Assembly: GCA_027604665.1 (NCBI GenBank)
Contig: JADGIZ010000045.1
Span: 1-35,606, forward strand
From: Polyrhizophydium stewartii
Lineage: Eukaryota; Chytridiomycota; Chytridiomycetes; Rhizophydiales
Reading direction: 5' to 3'
Length of the DNA stretch: 35,606 nt
Shown here: positions 20,001 through 30,169 of the stretch, piece by piece
Layout of the letters: each line of letters opens with the position of its first letter
How positions within the stretch are numbered: position 1 is the stretch's first letter
Made by a program: the position numbers and the translations under genes
Notes under the pieces: generated by a model
What the model was told of the DNA's origin: nothing
The model's database searches: none
What the model saw: only the letters and a program-made list of their open reading frames with translations

Positions 20001-22878
20001 CAGCTAGTCTCATGGCGCCCCCATGCAGCTTTCGCAGTACCTTCACGCCCGTGGCGAGGGCCTCAGGCTCGACATGTGCGTTACTCAAAGACGCAATGGG
20101 ACTGAGCCGCAAGGTGCGTAATTTGGCGGCTGCGGCTGCCGTGTCCAGCATAACTCACCTGCCCCTTTACATGGCAAAAATGCAACCAGAGCCATTGGGC
20201 TTCCTGTTGCATGCATTCACCATTGTCATGTCCAAGTCGGAGCGGCAACCCGACAATGATCAAGAACTTGCAGCCATGGCCGATTGCATGCTTCAAGCCA
20301 TCAGCACGTTCAGCAAGCTGCACCATCAAGACCTCCCTTTTGGCGACGAGCGGCTCGATGGCACAGATCAAGATGCTTCAGCGCTGGAGAGCAAGCAGAC
20401 ACGACTTGCCTTGGCTCAAAGCATTTACGAGGTAAAGCACAAATGGCTGGGCCGATCAATTTATGGCTGGGCTTATTCAATTGCGCTCATGGCACGCGGG
20501 GATATGGGCGGGGACGCGGGGGCGCTACAGGCGATGCTGGGCCATTGCTTCGTGTTTGGAGACGGATCTCAAGAATGGCGTGACATTGCCATGGCACTCT
20601 TCAAGCGTCTCCAAGACATCAAAGCCTCGCTCAAGGAGATGCAGCCGAAAGGTGCACCACAACAGTTTTTCTGAACTGCTTGTGTTTCCGCTGACCCAAT
20701 CAATGCTGCCGCGTATTCCGTCGTATGTCACGCTAAAGGACGCGGGCCTGTTCGAGAAAAGCGCGTTGGGTCAGCGCTCAGTCTTCAGGTTTGCGCACCA
20801 ATCATTGATGCGTCCTTTGGCGACCGTGCGTCAGACCCGGAGATGGGCTTTTTCATTCTTTCTGCTGCCTCAGGACGCGTAAGCCAGGTTCGAATTGCTC
20901 GTGTAAGTGCTGGAGATGGTCGTCGCGCTGATCAATATCTCTCTCAGATACAGAGTAGCCGGGACTCTCATTTGCAGCTGCCCAAGGGGTTTTTCGAAGA
21001 CACGATCACTATTTGCCGCGTCATCTTCCAGACATTCCTGCGTCAGCCGACACACGAGGCAAGATACGAGAAGGTGCGATACAGCAATGGTCGACCACAA
21101 ACACCGAGCATCATGCTGACTTGCCCGTGCGGGCGTGCGTGTTTGTGGATGTGTGGATGTGTGCATCTTCGCAGCGTCTCTTTGTTCTCGGTGTCGAGTG
21201 CTTCGAGCGCTGCTTCGTAGTCATTCGGGACCGCGACGAGCGGCGGCTTCTTGAGTGGCTTGTATGCGTTCTTGATTTCACCGATGTCGACCCCCGGGAC
21301 CTTGAACAGCGCAGCGCCGAGGGACGCGAGCAATACCGTTCGCGTCTGACTGTGCGCATCTTTGATGCATTCAAGGCAAGAGAACTTGGCGCGTGTTAGC
21401 ACCGAGGGCTGGTCCCTTTAAACTGGCATCCCTGACGATCCAACGCGGCAGGCATCGTTGAAGTCGCTTTTTGGCCAAACGGCCCTTGTCAAGCAAGCTC
21501 TGGCACTCTTCCGCTGCATTGGCTCAGTCGTCAAGCTTTTTGCTTGCGACGAGGCTGTGCTGAAAGGATGGCTTCTCACCGATATCTTTCAACAGCCAAT
21601 CGTGGACGGCAGCACGGCAAAGGAAATCTTTGAGCTTTTCTTTCAGTCGGTTTGCGTCGAACAGGACGCCGAGCTGGTTAGAGCTGCGCCGATCTTTCAT
21701 CTGGCCAACGCCAGCATAAGCGATTGACACACAGCGGCGGTCGCGCAGCTTCGCAAGATTGCAGTCAGTGCGGCGGCCCAGTTTGGATGCATTCAAGATG
21801 ACGATGACGACGACAGAGACAACTTGTCTGAGTCCGACTTTGCCATTGTGTGCCCACAGACGTAGGCTGAAGATGGGCAGCCGGTGATCCTGAAAAGCGT
21901 TTTTCTGACTGACTGTTTTGATTGCTTGTGCTGTTCTTAGCGCACCAGCAGTCTCCCTTGGCATGCTCGGCTTCCTCGATGCCTCGCTTGAGCAGCTGGA
22001 GTGGTGCTTTATGCACTCGCACGCGCTTATTCCGAGCCTGGCCGGAACCGCGTTGTCGTTTGAAAGCCGGCTCATTGACCGCCTGATTGTCATCATTGGC
22101 ATGCTGAGCGAGTTTGAGAATGCGTGCATGCCCCCGTCAGTCTCGGATGCGCTCTTGCGTAGCATCGGCAAGGCGTACCGCCTGCTCACAGTGGTTGCAA
22201 AAACGGTTTGTGCCTGGGTTTGCAGCCGTGCGGCACGCTCCTTTCGCCTGACACGACCAAATGTGCATCTCACTACCGATGCGCGCGGCGCCGATATGGC
22301 GAGCAGAAGCTCAAGGACAACGAAACGAGTCTCTCTGAAGCATTTATTCGCCTGGTCGAAGCGGCATCCGCGACCATGACTCCGCGCCTGTACAGCCTGA
22401 TTCCGTACTTGCAGCAGCGCGACGGCGAGTCGGTGGTGAACAAAAAGAAGAATGGGCGCGGGAAGCAGCACCTAAGTAGCGACACCAAAATGATTCCGCA
22501 GCTGATTTACCAGATTGAGCAATTCGAGCGGCATCTCATTCAAGTCAGCAAGCGCTGCAAGGTGGGCTCGAGTGCCTCTCCGTTGTCGGCGACCAACATG
22601 CAAGGTCCTGAACGTTGCTGACCCTCGTCGCTGCCTGCCAACGGCCCAAAACAAAAAAAGGTCAACCTCGCTCGGTTTATCAAGGTAGAGATTGATGGCC
22701 GACTCATGCGCTCATACATGGACGTACGGCTGACAGCTCGTTGCGGTTGCAGCGATCGACGGCCCGAGACTTCCGCATCCACGTCCAGAAGATCGCCGAC
22801 GAAAGCGAGGAAGGCAGCGACGGCGAAGGACCCGAGAAAAAGCGTGCTCGCTCAGAGGAAGGCGCTGCTGCGGATTGA
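17060..22878 (+). CDS. FANCI: FANCI, Fanconi anaemia ID2-complex subunit
   Basis: 28 exons: 17060-17161, 17243-17321, 17378-17664, 17729-17914, 17997-18076, 18133-18202, 18262-18326, 18386-18458, 18562-18675, 18730-18808, 18870-19053, 19109-19148, 19233-19355, 19437-19579, 19652-19764, 19838-19962, 20029-20113, 20190-20431, 20531-20651, 20739-20902, 20948-21073, 21175-21375, 21452-21676, 21749-21849, 21941-22205, 22307-22561, 22661-22684, 22753-22878. All phases agree, giving 1265 residues (human about 1328). The solenoid aligns throughout; the clearest blocks are LRRFMSQQHDVREHLYDRL, EPLGFLLHAF, IPQLIYQIEQFERHLIQVSK and STARDFRI. The acidic/basic C-terminal tail (EGSDGEGPEKKRARSE) resembles the EDGE-motif region. 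FANCI pairs with FANCD2 as a DNA clamp in interstrand-crosslink repair. The residue matching the human monoubiquitinated Lys523 is Glu (about 548), and the adjacent S/TQ cluster is absent. Confidence 0.93.
21376..21451 (+). other. GC-AG intron in FANCI
   Basis: The exon ends ...IFDAFK at AAG|gcaaga. A 76-nt intron follows, with a ctgac branch site and acceptor cggcag, phase 0. Splicing joins to ASLKSLFGQTALVKQ, in register with the human protein. No GT donor gives an equally good join. Confidence 0.65.
22661..22684 (+). other. 24-nt microexon in FANCI
   Basis: This exon encodes only VNLARFIK. It is flanked by introns 22562-22660 (99 nt) and 22685-22752 (68 nt), all in phase 0. The joined product KVNLARFIKRSTARDFRI matches the conserved stretch just before the FANCI C-terminus, so the microexon is needed to restore the family sequence. 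Its acceptor follows an A-rich tract (caaaaaaag) rather than pyrimidines. Confidence 0.8.
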
Positions 22879-23680
22879 GCCTTGCCCCCAGGCGCCGGCG
22901 ACGAGCGAGGCGCCAAAGTATGCCATCTGCCCACCAATCAGGCCCACAAGAGGGGGGATCGGAAATGCCTGGTAGTCTTTTTGCCAATCAAGCGGCAGAA
23001 TGAACGATGCGAGCCATGCGCCTGCGATGCCGTACACGAAGCGCCAGAGTATACGGCGCTCGTCATGCGACGGGACCGCCGCCTCGCCGATCGCAAGCCT
23101 CCAGAGCGTCTGGGCGGTGGACGGATGTGCCACCGCTCCCGCGAGCGCAGCCACACATATGGTGCGATCCGTCCAGTGGTACGCAAGGCATGTTGTTCCG
23201 CCACCTGGGCAGCTGCCGGCCTGGATGTCGGATCTGTGCCTGGCAGTCAGCTGGAGGCAGGTCTCCCGACGCCCAAGCTCGCTGGACTCACACAGCAACC
23301 GGCGCCCCAAACCCGACAACGAGGGCGAGGAAGAACAGCGTGTTGAGGCCGACGGATTCGGCAGCCTACACATTCGGCCCGCGAAGCGCAGCGCGATGGC
23401 AGGAGACGGCAGCGCAAGCCGCCCGTGCCACGAGCATCCCTCGGTCAGCGGCGTCCCTTGCGCCGAGCGGCGTCCCGGCGAGGCGCACCTCGGAGACACG
23501 GCGCTGGAGCGTCGCGGCCGAGCCGGGCAGCGCCAGCAGCGGAAGCACAACTATACGCACCGCCGCCATGAGCAGCGACAGGCGGAACAGCGCATCGCCC
23601 GGCGTCTTGAGCAGGCTGGCCCCGTGCGGGCCGATGGCCGTTGCGACGGCCGCCGCCGCCACAACGAGCGGCTCGGCCAT
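22852..23680 (-). CDS. GPI11: GPI11/PIG-F, GPI-anchor ethanolamine-phosphate transferase accessory subunit
   Basis: A polytopic membrane protein. The diagnostic C-terminal block is GAWLASFILPLDWQKDYQAF, matching the PIG-F/GPI11 pattern GAWLGAFPIPLDW. Upstream is the hydrophobic segment NTLFFLALVVGFGAPV (family FGAP) and an N-terminal pair of hydrophobic helices from Met 23680. Intron 23291-23240 (donor gtgagt, ctgac branch site) is in phase. A second intron must remove the in-frame TAG near 23368-23370. Its acceptor is probably that TAG, but its donor is unresolved, so the exon ends between about 23480 and 23370 are uncertain. GPI11 works in the ER membrane with GPI7/GPI13 to add ethanolamine phosphate to GPI precursors. 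Its stop codon lies inside the FANCI coding region on the other strand. Confidence 0.8.
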
Positions 23681-23936
23681 CGCGGCTTCAGGATTGTGGG
23701 GAAAGATCAGATGCGCCGACAGTCCGCGGCGGCCTCTGGCGATCGCCGAGACACGGGGCAGCGTGCAGGGGTTCCCTGCGCCGGCCGCATTGGCGCAAGC
23801 CGGGCTGACGATGCACCCCAAGTCTCGCAGCGGGGCTGCGGGCGAGCTGCCGCATGCCACCAGCCGCCGGCCAATCAGCAATCGCGCTGGCCGGGCGACG
23901 TTGCGGTGAGGCCGAGTGCCTTGGCCAACCCGGCAG
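23681..23936. promoter_or_regulatory. divergent promoter region, GPI11 / mevalonate kinase
   Basis: 256 bp lie between the two start codons. The region is GC-rich, and open frames on the minus strand continue through it but contain no better start than 23680. I see no recognisable control element. Confidence 0.4.
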
Positions 23937-25932
23937 ATGAACAAACGCCCCTTGAACGGCGCCGACGCCGGCGCCGACGCAGCCGCGCTGCGCAGCGCTC
24001 CGGGCAGCAGTGCCGTCTCGGGCTCGCTGACCGTGTCGGCGCCGGGCAAGGTCATTCTGTTTGGCGAGCACGCCGTCGTGTACGGCAAGGTGAGGTGATC
24101 TTGCTGGTGCGTTTCCGCGGCCGCCGTGGCGCTGACCGCTCTGGCTGCTTCTGCGTGGCCTCTGTGCTGGCTACTGCGCTGCTGCGCTGCTGCTTCGCTG
24201 CAGCGTGCCGTTGCCGCAAGCGTTGGTTTGCGCACAACGGCCGTCAGCCGAGCCGACGCATCGGCCGTTAGGCTCGTGCTGCCTGACGTCTGCCTTGACC
24301 ACAGCTGGCCGCTCGAGCGCATCCGCGAATGCATCGCGGGTCTGGTGCAAGGCGCTAGCGGGGTCGAGGCGGCGGCGGCGGCGGCCGTCAGCGGCGCCAC
24401 GAACGCTCCGACTGCGTCGGCGCCAGAGTCGTCTCGACCCGACCAGGCGGCGGCCAAGCCAACCAAGAAGCGCCGCGGCGCCTCTGGAACGACGGTGCCT
24501 CGCAGATCCAGCCGAGCGTCCAAGCCAACGACTCCCGGAGTCGACTCGGCGCCCGCGCTGCCGCACGCGCCGGCATCGCTGCCCGCTGGCCTGGTCGACC
24601 AGCTTTCGTCGCTTCTGCCCGATGGCTGCTCTGGGCCAGCCAAGCAGTCGGTCCTCGCGTTCTTTACGCTCTATGCTCTGATTTGCCGCGGGCGCTTCGG
24701 CATTGAGGTGCAGATGGAGTCGAAGCTGCCTGTCGGCGCTGGTCTCGGATCCTCGGCGTCCTTTAGCGTCTGCGCGTCTGCGACCTTGCTGCTTCACAGC
24801 GGCCTTGTGCAGCTGGGCGACGCCGGTGCCGGCCAAACGGCGAGCTTCTCCAATAGCCAGCTGGAGGTCATCAACGCGTGGGCGTTTCTTTCTGAAAAAG
24901 TCATTCACGGCAATCCATCGGGCATCGACAATTCTCTGTGCACCTATGGTACGTTTTTCCCGCGCTTATCATGCGCGTTTGCAGTAGTTGGCTTGAATTT
25001 CGGCCGAGCTCACGTCACAATGGCGATTCAGGCGGAGCACGCTCGTACACAAAGACGGATGGGATGCGCGAGCTCAAGGGGCAAGCGTCTGATTGTCTTG
25101 GACAGACGATATGCGCTCTTCCGTGCGCTGACTTTGTGTGCGCTTTAGATTCAAGGCGTTTGACTTTGTGCTCACGGACACAAATGTCGCCAAGAATACA
25201 AAGGCAGAGGTGGAAAAAGTCCGCGTCCGCCGCGAGGCAGTAAGGCTTTCGCTGTTGGACTGTCGCGGTCAGCTTCGTCTTGCTGATTCTGCCTTCCGCT
25301 GTTTTCAAAGCACCCGCATATTATGGACCCGCTCCTCAACGCGGTTCAGGCGATTGCAGACGGCTGCATAGCGGGCTGCGAAAAGCATGGTAGGTTTGCT
25401 AGTTTCTGCGCCTTATAGCTCCTTATCTGCCGAATCTTGCTCACTGTGCTTGACGTGCGTGCATTCAAGTCAACGGGAAGCTGAGCCACGCTGAGCTTCA
25501 GACCCAAATGGGGGTATGTGCGAGCGCCGACGCCAATCGACTCGTTTGCTGGGCGTATTTTGTCTGTTTATCCTGACGGAACGCATGTTTTCGTTGCAGA
25601 TCCTCATTGATATGAACCACGCCATTCTCGAGGCGTTTGGGGTCAGCCATCCCATGCTCGAAAAGATCCGCGAGCTTTCTGCCAAGCACGGATTCAAGTC
25701 AAAGCTCACTGGTGCGGGCGGCGGCGGCTGCGCGCTGACTCTGATTACGGATGGTGCGTTTGCTCTTGTCGCAAGCCAATCCGCCTTGTGATATGGGCTG
25801 ATGTATTGCCGCATCTCAGACAGCGACGGATCGCGCACCGCCGCGTTCCAGGCGTCGCTGGCTGCGGCTGGCTGTCGCAGCTTCCGTGCGCAGGTCGGAT
25901 GCGCCGGTGTCGACGCAATCATTGGCGAATGA
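23937..25932 (+). CDS. ERG12: mevalonate kinase
   Basis: Eight exons, 23937-24089, 24204-24948, 25032-25080, 25149-25239, 25311-25389, 25470-25513, 25600-25753 and 25820-25932, sum in phase to 475 residues. All three GHMP-kinase motifs are present: VSAPGKVILFGEHAVVYGK at the N-terminus, LPVGAGLGSSASFSV (ATP loop) and KLTGAGGGGCALTL near the C-terminus. GNPSGIDNSLCTYG carries the conserved Asp. The enzyme phosphorylates mevalonate in the sterol/isoprenoid pathway, in cytosol or peroxisome. Compared with the usual roughly 400-450 residues, it has an Ala-rich, Lys/Arg-rich insertion (about residues 105-175, containing KPTKKRR) between the first helices and the ATP loop. One intron (25081-25148) probably uses a GC donor. 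Confidence 0.94.
25081..25148 (+). other. probable GC-AG intron in mevalonate kinase
   Basis: Donor GG|gcaagc, ctgac branch site and acceptor gctttag, 68 nt, phase 2. The join gives RELKGFKAFDFVLTDTNV, as in other mevalonate kinases. A weak GT donor 8 nt further on (gtctga) would also keep frame but adds residues, so the GC reading is likely, not certain. Confidence 0.55.
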
Positions 25933-25992
25933 ATCAACACTCATTGTTTTTTACTCGGGTCGCGAATCCGCACTCTCGCGGCACGTGCTTTA

Positions 25993-28900
25993 CTACAGGC
26001 GCGTGTGTGTCCACACGCCGTCCCACTCCTCGGGTACCTCGTACTTGCCGTCAATCAGGCCCTTGCACCGCTCGATAAAGGTCCGGGACGGGCGGTCGTC
26101 CGAGAGAGCGATAGCCTTTTTAAAGTGCATGATCGCCGCCTGCCAGTTCTTGGCACGGTACTCGGAGAGACCCAGCTCAAAGCAAATCAGTGTCTGCGAC
26201 CCGCCGCGATGCAGCCGAGTCAACATCCGTTCGATGGATCCCGCAGCAACGCCGACACCCCTCTTACTGTCATGACATCATGCTGCAGATCGTGGTCCGA
26301 GCTTGCCATGATCTCGTACAGCGTCATGGGCGAGCTAACCCCGCGCAACGTGGTGATGTCGATCTCTCGCGCGTGAAAAAGCTCCTTGACATCCTCTCGC
26401 GAGGACTCGCACGTCATGATTGGCGTACCGTAGAGCTTGGCGGTCTCCTCCAGGCGATGAGCCAGCTGAATCGGTTCTATTTCGAGCAGAGCCTGCGTAT
26501 CAGCGATTCGTTCTATAGCCGGCGGAAGCTACGGCGCAGGTCACGAGACACACCACCAATGACAGTGTACTCTTGCAAGCGAGCTGGCCCGACAATCCCG
26601 CAAAGCGCCTCTCCCGTCGCAAGACCGATGCCCACGCGAATGCCCGGAAGCTCGGTTTCTTCGTGACGCTTGTTGAGGTCGTCGATTGCCTGCCGCACTT
26701 TGAGAGCCGCCGTGACTGCTCGGCGAGTGTCGTCGTGGGACGGATACGGCAGGCCAAAGATGACAGTCGCCGAATCGCCCGACATCTTGTTGAGGATGCC
26801 TGCCGTTAAGGTGTGAGTCTGCCATCCAAAGTCTCATACAACCACGAGTAACGAGAAAACCCCGCGACCGTATCAGGCGCATGCAGTCCACACCTCCCTC
26901 AGAACGCGCCGCGTCGGCAACCGTTTCGTAAAAGTTGTTCAAATACTCGACTTTTTTCGCTGGCGAGAGGCCTTCCGTGGCGGCGGTGACTGCATTACGG
27001 CATGGCACGAGCTCAGAATCTGTGGAATATATATCACCGCGTCGAGGATACTTACATCCGCGTATGTCCGCAACAAGCACCGTCACGCGCTGGGTCTCGC
27101 CGCTGAGCTTGTCGCGGTCATCCATGAGGCGGTGCATCAGATACGGGCTCATCTGTCTTGAAGGGCAGCGCCGTCTTGGTCAGCGCTTCCGGAAAAAGTC
27201 AGTTGGCGGAACGGCATCTCATCCACTTGCTTTCCGAGCGTTTCTTCGAGACTTGTTTCTGAAGTGATCTCTTCAAGGATCACGAGCAGGCCCGTGACGG
27301 CTGGTGCTTCGGGGATCTGCTCCTCCAGTTTCTTTTTTTGCTGGCTCGAATGAATCCGACTTGACGCCGCAGTCTTGCGGACTTCCATCAAACTGTCGAT
27401 TTCCGCGTCGTACGAGATCCTGCGGATGAAGTAGTTGACGAACCGCGGCGGCTGGTTCGCAATCACGAATGGGTAGTTTCGGCCGCAGACAGGCATCAGT
27501 GTCGTCTGGACACGCGTAATGTCGTCGACCAGCTGAGCATTGTCATGGCCCAGCCAGTGCTCAAACGACGTCAGGCGCATTGTCGACAGCATGCTTGTCA
27601 TGAACATGCGCTCCGGGTTGTTGATGGCCACCTGCGGCAGAGAGGCTCAAGTAAGCGTGCCGCGACTGCAGGCTCGAGAGCAGCCTTGCGTTGCGCCACT
27701 TGCCAGCCGTCCGTCTTCGTTGAGGCTCATGATCACCGAATGGACGCTCTGCAGCATGCCCGACATGAAAGTGCGCGACCGGACCATTTCCTGGAGATGG
27801 TTGTGAAGGTTCTTGAATGCCAACTGCTTGTCGATTGTTGACGCGGCTGCATATGCGGCGTCAACAGGCGCATCTCAAGCGACAATAGCGAGCCAAAAAC
27901 ACAGTCGGCCTACCCAGCGAAGAGAACGACGCCAACTGCATTTCGTCCTCCTTTGTGAAGCACATGGTGTCGGGGAGCTTGTTGATCACCTGCGTGACGC
28001 CAATGATCTCCTGGTTTTGGTCAAACATGGGGATGCAGAGAATGTTGCGCGTCCTGAAGCCCGTGCGCATATCGACGTCCCGGTTGAAGCGGCTGTCGGC
28101 ATACGCTGCGGCAACGGTCGTTGTCAGCGAAAAGCCATCTGGCGCACGCACTCGTGCGTCCCGCACCGTCAGGAATGTTGAGGGTCTCGCCCGTCATGGC
28201 AACGTGGCCGGCGATGCCCTTGTTCATCGGGAAGCGAATCTCGGCAGAGCCTTGCGCCACAGTCGACCACAGCTCCTCATTCTCGCGATCGAGCATGAAC
28301 AGCGAGCAGCGCTCTGCCGTGACGAGCTCGCGCGCCGTTTGCATAATCACGTGGAGCAGGTCTGTGCCATAAGAGAGTCAGCCAGATCAACTGGGGCTCT
28401 GCGCACGCAGCCGCCGCCCCACGAACCGCCCATGTCTGTCTTTTCGCTCGTCATCATCGATGCTGTGTTGAGAAAGACCTTAATATCGTCGGTCTTTTTG
28501 ATGGCGCTCTGCTTGACGTTGGCATGGTTGAAGAGCAGCGTGCCCAGGCTTGCAAGGGACTTGATCATGAACTCATCTTCGGCGTTGAAGAAGGGGTTTC
28601 CGATGCGCTTGTTGATGACCTCGATCAAGCCCGACACCTTCATGCCGTCGCCAAACACGGGAGCAGAGAGCACGCACTCGGCGTCGACCTGCTGGTATGC
28701 CTCTGCAACGGCGTCCGTGTAAAACTCGGCGGTCTTGACATTGTACACATTGACCCGCTCGCCCTTGAAAATGATCTGCCCGGCAAAGACCTCTTCGATG
28801 GAGATGTTGCTGCGCGGGTCCGGCCAGTTATTGTTGCGGACAACGAGCTTTCCGGCCGTGTTGCCCGTAAAGTAGAGGCAAGCGTATCTTGCCTCTGTTG

Positions 28901-29977
28901 CATCGAGCACACACTGCAGTAGCATCGCCATGGCCTTGTCCATCTCGATTTCGAGCGCGATGTTGTACATGGTCAGCAGGATGCTCTGCAGCTTCTTGCA
29001 GCGGCTCGACAGAAACGTGATCAGGAACCGGATGCCCTCTGGGCCTGCGCGCGCCAGCTGCTTGGGGATCAGATCCGGATCGATGTTGGAGTTGAGTAGC
29101 TTGATGTAAATGTTCGAGTTCATGTAGTTGCTGCTGTCGACAACAGAGTTGAAGCCCGAGAGCGTGCCCTCTGCAAGCGCCTTTCGGGTTGCCTCGTCAA
29201 AGATTTCGGCGATGGGGGTCTTGCTGCGCCGCACGCATCGCGCCGGAGGGGTTGGTTGCTGTCTCAGCCGCACGCTCGCGGAACCATGGGCGGAAGCCGT
29301 CGGCACAGGCACGAACTCACCTGCGCTGGCTTTGAGCGCGGTCCTGCTTGGATTTCACAAAGTTCTTGTGTTTGATGGCGGCGTACTTGCCCGCAACCTC
29401 GTCGGGCAGGATCTTGGGCGGCTGCTTGCCAGAAGGTCACACATCAGCCTAGCAATAGCGCCGCCCTATCCGAGAATGGTGAGGTCCCACGCACCACTTG
29501 GTGTCCAGGAAGGCTGGTGTCGATGGTCCTGAGGTTCAGGCAGGTGCAGATCATCTCGATCTGCTTGGACGAGCAGCGGCCGATGATGCCCTTGAGGAGC
29601 TGGTTGCGCTGGACGTCGGTCATGTTCGAGAACATGGACCATGTGTGCTGCACGAAGCTGTGGCTGGTGTCCTGGGTGGTAAACGTGATGGAACCCAGCT
29701 CGGCGGGCGGCGTTGCGGCCGGCGCGGTCATGGACGACTCAAAGTGCAGATTGAGTGGGCCGGCGCCGAGCTTGGGCAGCACCGGCGCGAGCGCCGACGC
29801 CCTTGGCTTGAGGCTGGTTCCGCCGCGTGCCCCTCCAACGCCGCCCGCGCGCGGTGAGTGGTTGGCGCCAGGCCCCTGCTTGGATGGAACAAAGGCCACG
29901 TTGCGTTCGATGCGCGGCGACGCTCCAAAGAACTCGAGCGTCGCGCCCGACGGCACCGACGCCTCGCCGCGCTTCAT
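25993..29977 (-). CDS. GAF-GAF class III nucleotide (probably adenylyl) cyclase
   Basis: Twelve exons, 29977-29495, 29424-29321, 29223-28427, 28361-28167, 28105-27914, 27846-27704, 27631-27227, 27152-27056, 26989-26894, 26799-26554, 26476-26268 and 26193-25993, sum in phase to 1055 residues. Order: low-complexity N-terminus; a helical segment; GAF1 (about 280-440); GAF2 (about 455-595, YADSRFNRDVDMRTGFRTRN); a PAS-like sensor (about 620-770); the catalytic domain (about 795-980); and a TPR-like tail ending EEWDGVW. Both metal aspartates are present (VADIRG, SGDSATVIFG), and Lys of NKMSGD aligns with the adenine-selecting Lys, so the product is probably cAMP. The transition-state Asn of the VNxAxR motif is Gln (PIQLAHR), while its Arg is kept. 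There are no membrane segments, so it looks soluble, with GAF domains that could bind cyclic nucleotides or another small ligand. Confidence 0.9.
27632..27703 (-). other. GC-AG intron in the cyclase gene
   Basis: Donor CTG|gcaagt, acceptor ctgccgcag, 72 nt, phase 0. The join gives NEDGRLVAINNPERMF, a normal PAS-like stretch. Reading through instead meets a TGA. Confidence 0.7.
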
Positions 29978-30169
29978 TGGTCTTTGGGAAACATCAAGCA
30001 GGCCAAGGAGCTTGCAGGTCACTCGTAATGCGCGGGAGCGAGCCCGCTCGCCCTCGACGGGCGGCGATCGCAGGGCCGGGCAACCTCGCCCACCCGGTCG
30101 GCGATGGTGGCGCTCGGGGGCGGGGTGCTCAACATGGCCGAGTTTTTCTTCGCCCAACTTCGAGCACAC
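29978..30169. promoter_or_regulatory. divergent promoter region, cyclase / methyltransferase
   Basis: 192 bp separate the chosen start codons. Two in-frame upstream ATGs for the methyltransferase (30104 and 30134) lie inside it. The cyclase frame also stays open upstream of 29977 without a clear alternative start. Confidence 0.35.

Noticed and set aside
20640..20740. Apparent +1 frameshift in FANCI at a run of five T (20665-20670)
   Set aside because: An 87-nt intron (20652-20738, ctgac branch site, acceptor ctaaag) removes the run and restores a continuous frame that matches the family, so no frameshift is needed.
23366..24643. 425-codon minus-strand open frame opposite mevalonate kinase
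   Set aside because: Only the part downstream of Met 23680 belongs to GPI11. The rest mirrors the mevalonate kinase exon and has no independent support.
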